DNA of 64,000 bases from Massilia sp. R2A-15 (GTDB lineage Bacteria > Pseudomonadota > Gammaproteobacteria > Burkholderiales > Burkholderiaceae_D). Location: contig NZ_CP131935.1 in the NCBI RefSeq assembly GCF_030704305.1, positions 1,860,001 through 1,924,000 on the forward strand, in the 5' to 3' direction. This document shows, piece after piece, positions 1-9,310 of this stretch. The translations under genes and the position numbers were made by a program. Below the pieces are notes generated by a model. That model made no database searches and was not told where the DNA came from. It saw only the letters and a program-made list of their open reading frames with translations. The first letter of the stretch is position 1, and each line of letters opens with the position of its first letter.

Positions 1-2
1 GG

Positions 3-863
3 CATGCGCAGTTCGGAACGATCACCCGGGAAGATGCGGAGAAGCTGGCGGCGATGGGATCTGGCCAGAATATCCCGGGCAGGACGTTCACCACCGACGG
101 ACATGCCGTTCGCCTGCCGAGCGCATCCGATCACTTCCCGGATCGGCAAACCAACGTCGTGCCGATTCAGCTCAGCATGGGCGCATTCAATTGCCTGCAG
201 CAGACCGACTGCCACGGCTATTGGGAGTTCAACTACACGACGAACTGGATTCATCCGCTCTATGAATTGCCGTTCACAGGCGGCATCATGGGCACGTTCG
301 AGGCTGGCAACGTAGGCGCGCTGTCGTCCTTGATTCCGGGATCGGGTCCCGCGGGCGTGAAGAACAACGCGCTCAGGTATGGGGACAATCCGAACAATGC
401 GGGCCTGGCGCAAGGCTCCGGGCCGCGCGATCCGGACAAGTTCGATGCCACGGCCGATGGCCAGCGCGAATTCCGTCAGCGCTTCATTCCGAGCGGCCTG
501 GCGCAGGAGATCTATTTCGACACCTATGAACGCCTGGCCTCGTTCGAGCCGGGAGTGGGCTTCCCGCAACGGCTGTTTGATGCGTACGCGAGCGAGGTCA
601 AACGCATCGACAGCAACAACGACGGCGTGATCTCCGCGGCCGAAGGCGATGTCGATTCAGCGAGCGACGGATTTGCCGATAACACGCGCCTGTTCCTGCC
701 GGCGACCGCCTTCCACCGTTTCGCCGTGACGCGCGAGATTAACGACGGCTACCTGGCACCCCGCTTCGCGCCAAGCCAGAAAGCATGGGTGCTGAGCGGC
801 TCCCTGGTCGCCGTGCGACCGGTCGTCGCCGCATCGGCGGGCCGCGATGGAGACGACCGATAA
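3..863 (+). CDS. C-terminal part of an unrecognised protein with an EF-hand-like loop
   Basis: The frame is already open at the first bases of the window, so the true start lies to the left; the methionine at 54 is probably internal. I do not recognise the family. The visible 286 or so residues are soluble, rich in Gly, Asn and Phe, with two closely spaced cysteines (FNCLQQTDC) and one clear calcium-loop-like stretch (DSNNDGVISAAE, coded near 610-645) that fits the DxDxDG EF-hand pattern. It ends at a TAA 49 bases before the convergent anti-sigma gene. A secreted calcium-binding protein is possible but unproven. Confidence is in the reading frame, not in a function. Confidence 0.6.
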   Translation, partial: HAQFGTITREDAEKLAAMGSGQNIPGRTFTTDGHAVRLPSASDHFPDRQTNVVPIQLSMGAFNCLQQTDCHGYWEFNYTTNWIHPLYELPFTGGIMGTFEAGNVGALSSLIPGSGPAGVKNNALRYGDNPNNAGLAQGSGPRDPDKFDATADGQREFRQRFIPSGLAQEIYFDTYERLASFEPGVGFPQRLFDAYASEVKRIDSNNDGVISAAEGDVDSASDGFADNTRLFLPATAFHRFAVTREINDGYLAPRFAPSQKAWVLSGSLVAVRPVVAASAGRDGDDR

Positions 864-912
864 TCCGGCTTATTCGCCGCGGCGTGAACAATCGCTGCGG
901 CGAACGCAAAAA

Positions 913-1713
913 TTAACGCGTTTGCGCGGTGGCTTGCTGCCCCGGCGACGCGTCGAGCCGGGTGCGCAGCGCAAGCGAGAACGCGCCCATCTGCTGCGGA
1001 TTCAAGTCCGACACTGCGAAAAACTGCATGCCTCCCTGGCGCCAGCGCAGCAACTGAAATCCTTGTCGGCTGCTTGCCTGCGGCGCCATGTCGGGCGCGG
1101 CCGCAGGCCACACATACAGGTTGAGAATATGTTTCCGATATTGGTAGACGATCGATGCGACCGGCCGCTGATCAAGGAAATCGAGGCGCCCTCCAATCAA
1201 GGGATATCCCTGCTGCGCCAAATCGATCACCGGCGGCGAAAAATCGAGCTTGCCGGCGAACCAGGGCTTGACGGTGTGCTGGTCGGTGGAGACGATATCG
1301 GCGAGGTGATTCGGCATCAGTGAGCGGATGTGGCTTGCGGCGACTTCCTGCGCGAGCAGATCGCCGCGCTGCCGGATGGGCAGGTTCCATGCAGCGATCA
1401 GGACCAGTGCCGTGGCGGCGACACCGGCCGCGCCTGCGGCGAGCCAGTTCCAGCGCCACGGTTTGACAGTGTGAACCGGGCGGTCCTGGCGCTGGGCCCG
1501 GATCGCTGTGTGGATTCGCTCTTGCATGTGCGCGGGCGCGGCGTAGCGCATCGCGTGCCCTGCAAGCCTGGTTCGCAGGGCCTGCAGCTGCGCCAGCGTC
1601 TGCGCGCACTGTGCGCAACCGGCCAGATGGATTTCGACCTGGACCCGCGTCGATGCTTCCAGCTCCTCGTCCAGGTAAGCCGACATCCATTCCTGGGAAT
1701 GTTTGCATTCCAT
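913..1713 (-). CDS. Membrane-anchored anti-sigma factor (zf-HC2 type)
   Basis: A 266-residue protein starting at the ATG one base after the stop of the upstream ECF sigma gene, with an AGGAG-type site inside that gene's end. The N-terminus carries the zinc anti-sigma signature H29-x3-C33-x2-C36. A single membrane segment follows at about 90-110 (WLAAGAAGVAATALVLIAAW), and the rest is periplasmic. By family knowledge the cytoplasmic zinc domain binds and silences the cognate sigma factor until an envelope or redox signal releases it. The open frame extends 20 codons further upstream, but that part lies inside the sigma gene and was not used. Confidence 0.88.
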   Translation of the reverse strand: MECKHSQEWMSAYLDEELEASTRVQVEIHLAGCAQCAQTLAQLQALRTRLAGHAMRYAAPAHMQERIHTAIRAQRQDRPVHTVKPWRWNWLAAGAAGVAATALVLIAAWNLPIRQRGDLLAQEVAASHIRSLMPNHLADIVSTDQHTVKPWFAGKLDFSPPVIDLAQQGYPLIGGRLDFLDQRPVASIVYQYRKHILNLYVWPAAAPDMAPQASSRQGFQLLRWRQGGMQFFAVSDLNPQQMGAFSLALRTRLDASPGQQATAQTR

Positions 1714-1714
1714 C

Positions 1715-2266
1715 TCAATCTCCTGCTGCGCCGTGCTGCAGACAGTCGAGCAGCATCTTGCGCGCGCGTGCAAGGCGCGACATCACGGTGCCGATCGGTA
1801 TATCGGCCACCTGCGCGATCTGTTTGTACGTGAGGTCGTCCAATTCTTTCATCACCAGTATCTCGCGAAAAGCCGTTGGCAATTGCTCCAGCGCTTCGTT
1901 CACGGTAAGCGCCGCGTTGCGGCGACCGACGATACAGGCGGGGTCGTTGTCGCCCGACTGGCCAGCGGCATCCGTGTGCAGTTCCTCGTCGAAACTGACG
2001 GCACTGCGTTCGGCGCGGCCGTCGCGCAAAGAGGTGTAGTGAGTGTTGCGCACAATGGTGAGCAACCAGGCGCGCGCATCGCCGCCACGAAAGCTCGAGG
2101 CGAAACGGAATGCCCGCAGGTAGGCGCTCTGCACCAGATCCTCGGCGTCGTGCTCGTTGCGCGTCAGCCAGCGCGCGAGGTTATATGCGGCGTCCAGGTG
2201 CGGCATCGCAATGGCCTCGAAACGCGCCTGCGCGTCGTTCCCGTCGTCTCCGATCAACGTACCCAT
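1715..2266 (-). CDS. ECF-type RNA polymerase sigma factor
   Basis: This 183-residue protein has the two helical blocks of ECF sigma factors: region 2 at about 20-90 (with NEHDAEDLVQSAYLRAF) and region 4 at about 125-175 (LTYKQIAQVADIPIGTVMSR, the helix-turn-helix). It directs RNA polymerase to a small regulon. It is co-transcribed with the anti-sigma gene one base downstream. The promoter must lie in the 200-base gap shared with the divergent metallophosphoesterase operon, which is therefore a likely target. I could not find a convincing ECF promoter motif by eye. Confidence 0.92.
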   Translation of the reverse strand: MGTLIGDDGNDAQARFEAIAMPHLDAAYNLARWLTRNEHDAEDLVQSAYLRAFRFASSFRGGDARAWLLTIVRNTHYTSLRDGRAERSAVSFDEELHTDAAGQSGDNDPACIVGRRNAALTVNEALEQLPTAFREILVMKELDDLTYKQIAQVADIPIGTVMSRLARARKMLLDCLQHGAAGD

Positions 2267-2465
2267 CGTGGTCGCTCCCGGTAAAGGAGACTCGGCGCGG
2301 GGCGCGCTTATTCCCGCAACGTCAGAAAAAAATCGCGGCGGCGGGGAATATTTGTGCCCGAATTCGGGTTCTGACTGTTAGATCCGCCCCATATGCCCGA
2401 CCCAATTATGGCATGGAAGCGGCCTCCATTATTGAACCTGAGCCTGATGAGGCGCGGAGCACATC

Positions 2466-3344
2466 ATGATCGATCGAAGGAATTTTCTGAAATTGGGCGT
2501 CGTCGGCGGCGGGGCAGTCTTCATGTCGGGCTTGTTCCAGACGGTGGCAGCAACGCCCAGAGACGACTTCTTTTTCGTGCAGCTGTCCGATTCGCACTGG
2601 GGCTACAAAGGCCCTGCCAATCCCGACGCAGCGCACACATTGCATCAGGCCGTGGCGCAGGTCAACGGGCTTGAAGTGCGTCCGGACTTTATCGTCTTCA
2701 CCGGTGATCTGACGCACACCACGGACGATCCCGTGGAGCGGCGCCGCCGCATGACGCAGTTCAAGGAAATCGTCGCGGCCCTGAACGTCAAGCAGGTGCA
2801 CTTTCTGCCTGGCGAACACGACGCTTCGCTCGACCAGGGAGCGGCTTTCCAGGAGTTGTTCGGGCCCACGCATTACAGCTTCGATCACAAAGGTGTGCAC
2901 TTTATCGCCCTCGACAATGTGTCCGACCCGGGCGCGCGCGTCGGCGAGCCGCAGCTGGCGTGGCTGAAGTCCGACCTGGCCACCCAGCGCCCGGATGCCC
3001 GCATCGTCGTCCTGACCCATCGCCCGCTGTTCGACCTGGAGCCGAAGTGGGATTGGGCGACGCGTGACGGCGAGCAGGCGATCGCCTTGTTGATGCCTTA
3101 TCCGAACGTGACGGTGTTCTACGGTCACATTCACCAGGAGAACCACCATATGACCGGTCACATCGCGCACCATTCGGCCAAGTCACTGATCTTTCCCTTG
3201 CCGGCGCCCGGCTCGCAGGAAAAACGCACGCCACTGCCATGGGATCCGACCATGCCCAACAAGGGGCTCGGGTTCCGCGAAGTCGACGCGTTGGCGAGGC
3301 CTGCTGCCTACCAAATGACTGAATTCCCGATCGGGAGGGGATAA
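2466..3344 (+). CDS. Exported metallophosphoesterase (calcineurin-like)
   Basis: A 292-residue protein with a Tat-like N-terminus (DRRNFLKLG followed by a hydrophobic run). The binuclear-metal phosphoesterase motifs are in order: D42-S-H44, G80-D81, GEHD 116-119 (the family usually has GNHD), H185 in LTHRPL, and GHIH 220-223. It should hydrolyse a phosphomonoester or diester in the periplasm; the substrate is unknown. Its stop codon is 3 bases from the next gene, a cupredoxin, so the two form an operon. The divergent ECF sigma/anti-sigma pair suggests stress-responsive control. Confidence 0.88.
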   Translation: MIDRRNFLKLGVVGGGAVFMSGLFQTVAATPRDDFFFVQLSDSHWGYKGPANPDAAHTLHQAVAQVNGLEVRPDFIVFTGDLTHTTDDPVERRRRMTQFKEIVAALNVKQVHFLPGEHDASLDQGAAFQELFGPTHYSFDHKGVHFIALDNVSDPGARVGEPQLAWLKSDLATQRPDARIVVLTHRPLFDLEPKWDWATRDGEQAIALLMPYPNVTVFYGHIHQENHHMTGHIAHHSAKSLIFPLPAPGSQEKRTPLPWDPTMPNKGLGFREVDALARPAAYQMTEFPIGRG

Positions 3345-3347
3345 ATC

Positions 3348-3725
3348 ATGCAAGGCTCGAGACGGCGCTTTTTGATTGAGGTCCCTTTGACATGGTGTGC
3401 TGGATTGATGCTGGCCGGTGCCGTCCATTCCGCGCCGCCGGAGGAGGCGGGAAGAGTGATCAAGATTGAGGCGCGCAAATTTCGATTCGCCCCAGACCTG
3501 ATCGAACTGAAGGTGGGCGAAGCGGTCGTGCTCGAGCTGACCGCGCTCGACTTCGTGCACGGGTTCAGCATTCCGGAATGGCGGATTCGAACCGACCTTG
3601 CGATCGGCCAGCCGGTACGATTACGCCTCCGACCTGACCGGCCCGGAAGGTTCACCTTTTTATGCGATAACTTTTGCGGGAGCGGTCACGAGGAAATGAA
3701 TGGCAGCATCGTGGTCGCGCCGTGA
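3348..3725 (+). CDS. Small exported cupredoxin with a CuA-like copper site
   Basis: A 125-residue protein with an N-terminal signal sequence (RRRFLIEV then a hydrophobic stretch to about residue 28) and a single cupredoxin fold. The ligand set H71 plus C106-x3-C110-x3-H114-x2-M117 is the CuA arrangement of cytochrome c oxidase subunit II, but there is no transmembrane hairpin or oxidase context. It may be a periplasmic electron carrier or copper-handling protein. It is translationally close to the metallophosphoesterase (3-base gap). The assignment to cupredoxins is firm; the role is inferred. Confidence 0.82.
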   Translation: MQGSRRRFLIEVPLTWCAGLMLAGAVHSAPPEEAGRVIKIEARKFRFAPDLIELKVGEAVVLELTALDFVHGFSIPEWRIRTDLAIGQPVRLRLRPDRPGRFTFLCDNFCGSGHEEMNGSIVVAP

Positions 3726-3733
3726 GGACAATC

Positions 3734-3764
3734 AAAAAAAAAGGCCGCGTTGATCGACGCGGCC
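3734..3764 (-). terminator. Rho-independent terminator
   Basis: A perfect 8-bp stem GGCCGCGT/ACGCGGCC (3743-3750 and 3757-3764) with a 6-base loop is followed, on the minus strand, by nine T residues (A-run at 3734-3742 on plus). It terminates the leftward porin gene and may act weakly on the rightward cupredoxin operon. Confidence 0.85.
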
Positions 3765-3864
3765 AATAAGAACACCCTTCTTGGAAAACAGCTTGATTAT
3801 CACCGCTTTCTGTTGCGCGATGCATTACAGAACGGTTAGCAATACCCGATTCGGAAGTCTCCCA

Positions 3865-5256
3865 TTAAAACGCGTACTGCATGCCCGCGCTCAGCGCCTT
3901 GATGGTCTGGCCCGGAATATTGTCGCCAGCATCATTGCGCGGCGACGCGATGGCTGTTCCGTGGCCACCGGCACCGAGGGCGTAGTGTGCGCCCGCACCC
4001 TGCTTGAGCAGCGCCCCGGTCATATACAGCGCGGTCTGCTTGTCGTAGTGATACTTCATGCCGACGGCGTACATATTGGCCTTGTCGTCGGCAGCGCCGA
4101 AGTCGGGACCGCCGGGAGTCTGCCCGGCGTGGGCCCAGGCGGCCATCAGATCGAGGCCATTTCCCAGGTCCTGAACATCGCTGAGGTAATAGCCGCTGCG
4201 CGCGCGCTCGTTCAGGCCCGGCGCCACGCCGCCATTGCGGTAGAACTTTTCGTAGACAGCCGAAAGCCGGTTGCCGCGCGCATGGAACGAGACAGCCGCC
4301 TTCGCCGCGCTTTCGTTTGACACCACACCGCCATTGTCGGAACTGCGGTCGACCGCCTGATGGCGTTCATAGCTTAGCGTCAGCAGCAGCGGACCTTGCT
4401 CGTAGGCGCCGGCGATGCTGTAGGCGTTGGTGAAGGCGCCATCGTTGCACAGCGTCGATCCCGGATCGGGCAACGAACCCGAACTGCCCGGCGTGGCGCC
4501 CGAGCAGACCTTTTCCCCCTGCGCGAATGCGTACTTGTCCGAGTCCGCAAGGTTGGCGTATTTCTGGCCCGGCGAATACAGAGCATTGATCGAAAAACCG
4601 CTCCATTTCGGCGAGTCGTAGAAAATTGCATGCGGAATGCGCGCGTCGAATTCGGCGCGCAGGTCGCCACCAGTGTTGCCCATGATGGTGTTGTAGTCGC
4701 CAATGCTGGAGGCAAACGGATCCATCATCGCGGTGGCGCGCTTATACGGCGTATCGGTCTTGCCGAGCATGATCTTACCGAACGAGCCGGCCAGGCCAAC
4801 ATAGGAATTGCGCGATCCCAGCCCGCTGGTCTCGGTCGGTGTGCCAGACACGTTGACCAGCGTCTCGACCTGCGCGATGGCCTTCAGGCCGCTGCCGCCA
4901 AGGTCTTTCTCAGCGCGCACACCGAGGTAGGACAGGTTGCTCGAGACCTGGTTCAGGTGCTCCTTGCCGTTCGAGGTCGCATCCGCGGAGAGGTCGGCGA
5001 AGCCGTACAGGGTGACGCTGGCGCCGCCGACATGGGCGGTCAGCGGCTCCGCTGCCGCGCCACTTGGTGCCGGCGCGGGAGCAGGGGCGGGCGTTGCGGC
5101 GACGGTGTTGAGCTTATTTTGCAGCGCGACCATTTGCTGCTGCAGCGCCGCCATCTGTTGCTGCAGCGTGGCGACTTCGTCCGACGTAGCGGCGCTGGCG
5201 GATGCCGCCATGCCGAACATCGCCGAAACCAAAACCGCGATAGATGTCATCTTCAT
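3865..5256 (-). CDS. Gram-negative general porin
   Basis: A 463-residue outer-membrane protein. It has a signal peptide with an ASASA-type cleavage region near residue 22, then a short coiled-coil-like Gln/Leu segment (about 25-50) and an Ala/Pro linker. Next comes a beta-barrel opening with the hallmark VTLYGFADLS and ending in the terminal phenylalanine (AGMQYAF) needed for barrel assembly. The N-terminal coiled coil before the barrel is unusual for classic trimeric porins and resembles a peptidoglycan- or trimer-stabilising element. It is monocistronic, with its own terminator. Substrate selectivity cannot be read from the sequence. Confidence 0.88.
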   Translation of the reverse strand: MKMTSIAVLVSAMFGMAASASAATSDEVATLQQQMAALQQQMVALQNKLNTVAATPAPAPAPAPSGAAAEPLTAHVGGASVTLYGFADLSADATSNGKEHLNQVSSNLSYLGVRAEKDLGGSGLKAIAQVETLVNVSGTPTETSGLGSRNSYVGLAGSFGKIMLGKTDTPYKRATAMMDPFASSIGDYNTIMGNTGGDLRAEFDARIPHAIFYDSPKWSGFSINALYSPGQKYANLADSDKYAFAQGEKVCSGATPGSSGSLPDPGSTLCNDGAFTNAYSIAGAYEQGPLLLTLSYERHQAVDRSSDNGGVVSNESAAKAAVSFHARGNRLSAVYEKFYRNGGVAPGLNERARSGYYLSDVQDLGNGLDLMAAWAHAGQTPGGPDFGAADDKANMYAVGMKYHYDKQTALYMTGALLKQGAGAHYALGAGGHGTAIASPRNDAGDNIPGQTIKALSAGMQYAF

Positions 5257-5461
5257 TGTTGTCTCATCCTGTTATGTGATCGCCGAACTTTTTTCGATGT
5301 GCGCGGCCTCGGCCGGTATCCGCAACGCGATCATAGATGGGCCGAACGCGCGTTTTCTTGACCCAAGTTAGGTTCTCCTGAAAAGGCAATTACAAATGCG
5401 CAATGCGATGGCAAGACTGAGGAAAGCCCGTGGTTGAGAGCTCCCTGCAACAAGCGGGGAA

Positions 5462-6803
5462 TCAGTGGCGCGGCAGCCGTATGCGCGCTGACAGCCCTGA
5501 TGCGGTATCTTCAAGTCGCAATTCGCCGCCGTGCACGGTCGCAATCGCATGCACAATCGACAGTCCCAGGCCGTTGCCGGGAATGGCGCGGCTCTTGTCG
5601 AGCCGATAGAAACGCTGGACCACCTTGGCGTGCTCGCCGGCAGGTATGCCCGGGCCCTTATCGCGCAAAGTGATCGATGCGTCGGTCGCGTGCAGGGCGG
5701 TGCTGACGGTGACCGTCGCGCCGGCGCCGGCGTGCTTGATCGCGTTGTCGATCAGGCTGGCGATCGCCGTGGCGACCAGGTTTCGGTCGGCGAGCACCGG
5801 CACCGGCGGCCCCGGTCCGGCGTGCAGTCGCACATCCGCCATTTGAGCGCTGGCATCGAACATGTCGGCCATGTCGAAGGCGACGCGTTGCAAATCGATC
5901 GGTTCGGCCGAATGGATGCCGACGCCGGATTCGACTTCGGCGATTTGCAGCAGGCGCTCGAACAGCCGAATCAGGTCGTCGATATCGTCGATGGCGCCGA
6001 GCGCAGCGCCGCCGAGCACCTCGACCGACGCCTCGTTACGCAGCGCATCGTCCAGCTTGCCCCGGATGCGCGTTAGCGGTGTGCGCGGGTCAGGGCGATC
6101 GCGTTCGACACATTGCGAATGCCTTCCATCAGCTGGCCGATGCGGTCGAGCATGGTGTTGATGTCGCGATTGAGCAAGCCGAACTCGTCGCTGCCCTAGA
6201 TCGGCACACGGCGCTGCAGATCGCCCGCGCCGATGTCGTTCGCGGCGCGCCGGATATCGCCGATGCGCCGCGCCACCTGGCGCCGGCATAGCAGCGCGCC
6301 GAGCACCGTGGACACCAGCGAAAGCGCGGCGCCCTCTGCGAGCGAACGCCACATCATGCGGCCGATCGCGCTGCGCTCGTCGAGATCGTAGCCAATCACG
6401 AGCGTTTCGGCGCGCGGCAAGCGCTGGTGCAGAATCCGCGCGTGCGATGGCGCGCCGTTGCGCACCCGGTCGCGGGTCTGGTTGCCGTGGCGTCACTCTC
6501 GAGTCCACGCCATTTCTCGAAGTTGGCTGCCAGGCGCTGGCCGCCGCCGTCCAGCAGCAGATAGATTTCCCGGTCGCTGTCAATGCCATCGTTTCACTGG
6601 CGCCGGATTTTCTCGGCCAGTTCGTCTGGCGTCTCGCTGGCGAAGCGCTGGGATGGCGTGAGCAGCTTCTCGTCGATGTTCTTGTGCAGAACACCGACCG
6701 TACCGAAATAGAACACACTGGACACGGCGACCATCGCTACGATCCCCTGGAGACCGTAGCTGATGACGAGGCGGGCGGCGACCGAACCGGGCAGCTTAAG
6801 CAT
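5462..6803 (-). pseudogene. Decayed sensor histidine kinase
   Basis: Three different frames spell one kinase: an N-terminal membrane segment from the ATG at 6803, a second membrane segment plus HAMP at 6198-6465, and the DHp and ATPase domains down to 5462 (DKGPGIP, NGLGLSIVHAI). I see four lesions: an in-frame TGA at 6594-6596, a frameshift between about 6465 and 6490, a TAG at 6196-6198 at the end of HAMP, and a one-base deletion near 6092 in the codon that should encode the phospho-accepting histidine (expected HDLRTPL, found a shifted frame with DPRTPL). The ATG overlaps the regulator stop by 8 bases, the usual layout of such pairs. It is non-functional as a kinase. Confidence 0.85.
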
Positions 6804-7489
6804 CGACCGGAACGGAGCCTGCAGCGAGGCGGTAGCCACCGCCGCGAACGGTGTGAATCAGCTTTCGGCCGAAGTCCTTGTCGAGCTTGGTGCGCAGCCG
6901 GCTGATCTGCACGTCGATCACATTAGTTTGCAGTTCGAAGTGATATTCCCGCACGCCTTCGAGCAGCATGGTGCGCGTCACTACTTGACCCGCATTGCGC
7001 ATTAATAACTCGAGCTGACGAAATTCGCGCAGTTGCAGCGTGTTCGCCTTGCCGGCGCGCGCCACCCGCATCGTATTCACGTCGATCGCCAGGTCCGCGA
7101 CCTGCAGGCGCGTGCTTTGCCGTGCCGCTCCAACGCGGCGCAACAGTTTCGATCCGGGCCAGCAGCTCGGAAAAGCCGAACGGCTTTGTCAGGTAGTCGT
7201 CCCGCGCCGCCACGCAGTCCATTCACACGCACATCGGTGCTGGCCGGCGCGCTGAGGACGATGATCGGCGTGCGCTTGCCTGTGCGCGCAGCTGGCCGAT
7301 GAGGGTGAGGCCATCGATCGATCCAGCCAGCATGCGGTCGACAACGATGACGTCCCGGGTTTCGTCCAATGCGTGCTGCAAGCCAATTTCACCGGCGTAG
7401 CAGCGGACGGGCGAAATGCCAGCCTCTTGCAGGCCTTTGCAGATATAGCGTGAGGTTTCGACTTCATCCTCAATGACTAGGCATTACAT
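6796..7489 (-). pseudogene. Decayed OmpR-family response regulator
   Basis: The C-terminal winged-helix DNA-binding half is intact at 6796-7143 (ending IHTVRGGGYRLA), and the receiver half is readable in other frames: CLVIEDEVETSRYI right after the start, then IIVLSAP, DDYLTKPFGFSELLAR. The second codon is TAA (ATG at 7487-7489 followed by TAA), and at least two frameshifts separate the receiver pieces between about 7180 and 7300. It was the partner of the decayed kinase downstream. An internal restart could in principle still make the DNA-binding half. Confidence 0.83.
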
Positions 7490-7649
7490 GGTGTTGATTG
7501 CTTTCGTTGGAGCGTGCGATACAAGATCGGTGACGGTGCGGATTGCGCCTGTAGAAATGGTAGCGGAGGGATCCTTCCGCCATGTGGAGGAGTGATTGCG
7601 ACTTGATAATAGCGCTCAAGCGAGGCCAGGGCGTATCGTTCAGCTCGCC

Positions 7650-8045
7650 TTAGCCGGGACGTTTCAATTCGGTGCTCATCTGGATAAACAGCCGGTCGTC
7701 TTTTTTGACCCAGAAATGGCAGTTGTAAAATCCGCGGCAATATTTCACCGCGACTTCCGTCTCCGAGACGTTCATGTAAAAGCTTTTGCCGCGCAGGTAG
7801 AGGCGTGGATCGCGCGTCTGGAACGCGTAGCTCCAGCCATCCGGGTTGGCCGCGAGCCAGCGATTCGCGGCTTCCCGCATCGAATCGGCCGCGGCGAGGC
7901 TGCGCTCCTGTCCTGCATGCCCGTTCTGGAACACGGTCAGGCGCACTGGTTCGGATGCAGGCAAGCGAAAATTGAATGTGCAGCCGGCAAGCGACATCGT
8001 GAACAGAGTTATTCCGGCAATTTTGATCGATGATGCGATAGGCAA
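7650..8045 (-). CDS. Small lipoprotein, unknown function
   Basis: A 131-residue protein with a lipoprotein signal: hydrophobic SIKIAGITLFTMSLAGC with a lipobox whose cysteine would carry the lipid. I chose the TTG at 8043-8045 because AGGAGA sits about 7 bases upstream and the signal peptide then has normal length; longer starts have no such site. The mature part has many aromatic residues (GWSYAF, YLRGKSFYMNV, YCRGFYNCHFWV) and resembles no family I can name. It is probably anchored to a membrane in the periplasm. Confidence 0.7.
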   Translation of the reverse strand: MPIASSIKIAGITLFTMSLAGCTFNFRLPASEPVRLTVFQNGHAGQERSLAAADSMREAANRWLAANPDGWSYAFQTRDPRLYLRGKSFYMNVSETEVAVKYCRGFYNCHFWVKKDDRLFIQMSTELKRPG

Positions 8046-8124
8046 ATATTCTCTCCTGCACGCGGAGTGCGATGATGTCTCAGTGAGCGCGATCATACCG
8101 CATGCCATCGCGACGCAAAGCGCC

Positions 8125-8187
8125 GGATGATAGCAGTCCAAGATGTCCGCTTGTTCTCCGAATCGTTGCGATTGCGTAATTTTGATG
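8125..8187. repeat. Intergenic repeat, copy 1
   Basis: This 63-base stretch matches 26507-26569 in the same orientation at 51 of 63 positions (about 81%), including the shared blocks CAAGATGTCCGC and CCGAATCGTTGCGA. Both copies lie in gaps upstream of divergent genes. On the minus strand both read without stops as a similar peptide (NYxxATIRxxxGHL), so it may be an eroded gene end, an intergenic repeat or a shared control element. Confidence 0.6.
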
Positions 8188-8345
8188 AGGGCTCGGCGCA
8201 GTCGTCTTGTCATAAGATAGATCGACCGTAACGCAAGCGAACAACACGCTTTGATCCCAGTCTGTGGAGACTGATCGGCGCAGTAGTAGCATGAAGCATT
8301 GTTTGGACCAGAAGCCGAAAGGTGCGCAACCGAAGGAGAGACGCT

Positions 8346-8846
8346 GTGAAAGCGCTACTGATTGGTTTATCGCTGCTGGTGATCAGCACATCGAGCCGGG
8401 CCGGTGAGGAGGCTGACTGCGTGGCCGCGGCCGGCGCCTATCGCACCGGCGTCGTCGTCCAGGGACCGAGGTTCGCGCACGGTCAGTTCCGCAAAGGGAT
8501 CGAACTCTCGCACACGCACCTGTCGCTGCTGGCCGACCAGGATGGCAAAACCTATGACGTAGCGATCGATAATGTGTTCGCCGCCGGTTTCGATCCCCGG
8601 GTTGCTGCGGTGCCGGCGCCGATCAATTCGATTCGCTTGAACGACAAGGTCGAGGTGTGCGGCGCGCTCTACACGAAGGGCTTTGGGCTTCACTGGGTGC
8701 ATGTGAACTGCGGCGGCACGCCATCGGCGTCGCATCCGAACGGGTGGCTCAAGCTGATCGATCGCAACGGCGGCGCGGGCGCGAACCTGGAAGGAAGCGT
8801 GACTTACTGCTCGGTATTTGGCGCGGCGCCCGCAGCTGAAAAATGA
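8346..8846 (+). CDS. Secreted cysteine-containing protein, unknown function
   Basis: A 166-residue protein with a clear Sec signal peptide (ALLIGLSLLVISTSSRAG). The start is taken as GTG at 8346, preceded by GAAGGAGAG at the right distance; an alternative start eight codons earlier lacks such a site. The mature protein has four cysteines (after the signal peptide, in VEVCGALY, VNCGG and TYCSVFG), likely in two disulfides, and a Leu-Leu-His rich centre. I do not recognise it. It stands alone, with the convergent cupin gene 10 bases after its end. Confidence 0.72.
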   Translation: MKALLIGLSLLVISTSSRAGEEADCVAAAGAYRTGVVVQGPRFAHGQFRKGIELSHTHLSLLADQDGKTYDVAIDNVFAAGFDPRVAAVPAPINSIRLNDKVEVCGALYTKGFGLHWVHVNCGGTPSASHPNGWLKLIDRNGGAGANLEGSVTYCSVFGAAPAAEK

Positions 8847-8856
8847 GAACGTTTTT

Positions 8857-9276
8857 CTATGGTTTATAAATGTCCACCGGCAGCAGCATCACCTGCGCCG
8901 TGCTGCGATTTTCCCAGCCATGAGAGACGTCATGGGTGGCAATGACGACGTCGCCAGCTTTGTGCGGGATTTCCACGCCATTGCGTACTTCGATTACCGT
9001 GCCCTGGAGGATGTATTCGAGCGTGGGCCGGCCCGCGTGGTTATGGACAGGGAGGTGGCCGCCTGGTTCCATGGTCGCGAGGCGCGCGCGAAGCTGGCGG
9101 CCGGCGATGTCGTTGATTTGGCCGTTGAGGTCGATGTTGCCCAGCACTTTGGTCGTCACGCCTCGAGGAATGTCAGGCGAACCATTCTGCGCGAACAGAA
9201 GGCCGGCAAAGCAGGTGGCGCAGCTGAGCACCGAAATGGCGATGATTGTGCGACGCGCGTGGTGAGGATGCGGCAT
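8857..9276 (-). CDS. Exported cupin-domain protein
   Basis: This 139-residue protein has an N-terminal membrane or signal segment (TIIAISVLSCATCFAGLLFA) and a single cupin domain with the metal-site motif PVHNHAGRPTLEYILQG (HxH...E) and a second histidine near THDVSHGW. The start is the ATG at 9276, behind AAGGAGAAG. Small exported cupins of this type bind a metal and may be enzymatic or sensory; the substrate is unknown. The open frame extends further upstream but enters the end of the neighbouring peptidase gene region without a ribosome site. Confidence 0.82.
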   Translation of the reverse strand: MPHPHHARRTIIAISVLSCATCFAGLLFAQNGSPDIPRGVTTKVLGNIDLNGQINDIAGRQLRARLATMEPGGHLPVHNHAGRPTLEYILQGTVIEVRNGVEIPHKAGDVVIATHDVSHGWENRSTAQVMLLPVDIYKP

Positions 9277-9310
9277 GGTCTTCTCCTTGTCAAACGGCAG
9301 GCGCCCCGAT

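Noticed and set aside
2267..2465. A definite ECF promoter between the divergent operons
   Set aside because: The gap must contain promoters, but I could not identify a -35/-10 pair on either strand with enough confidence to place one.
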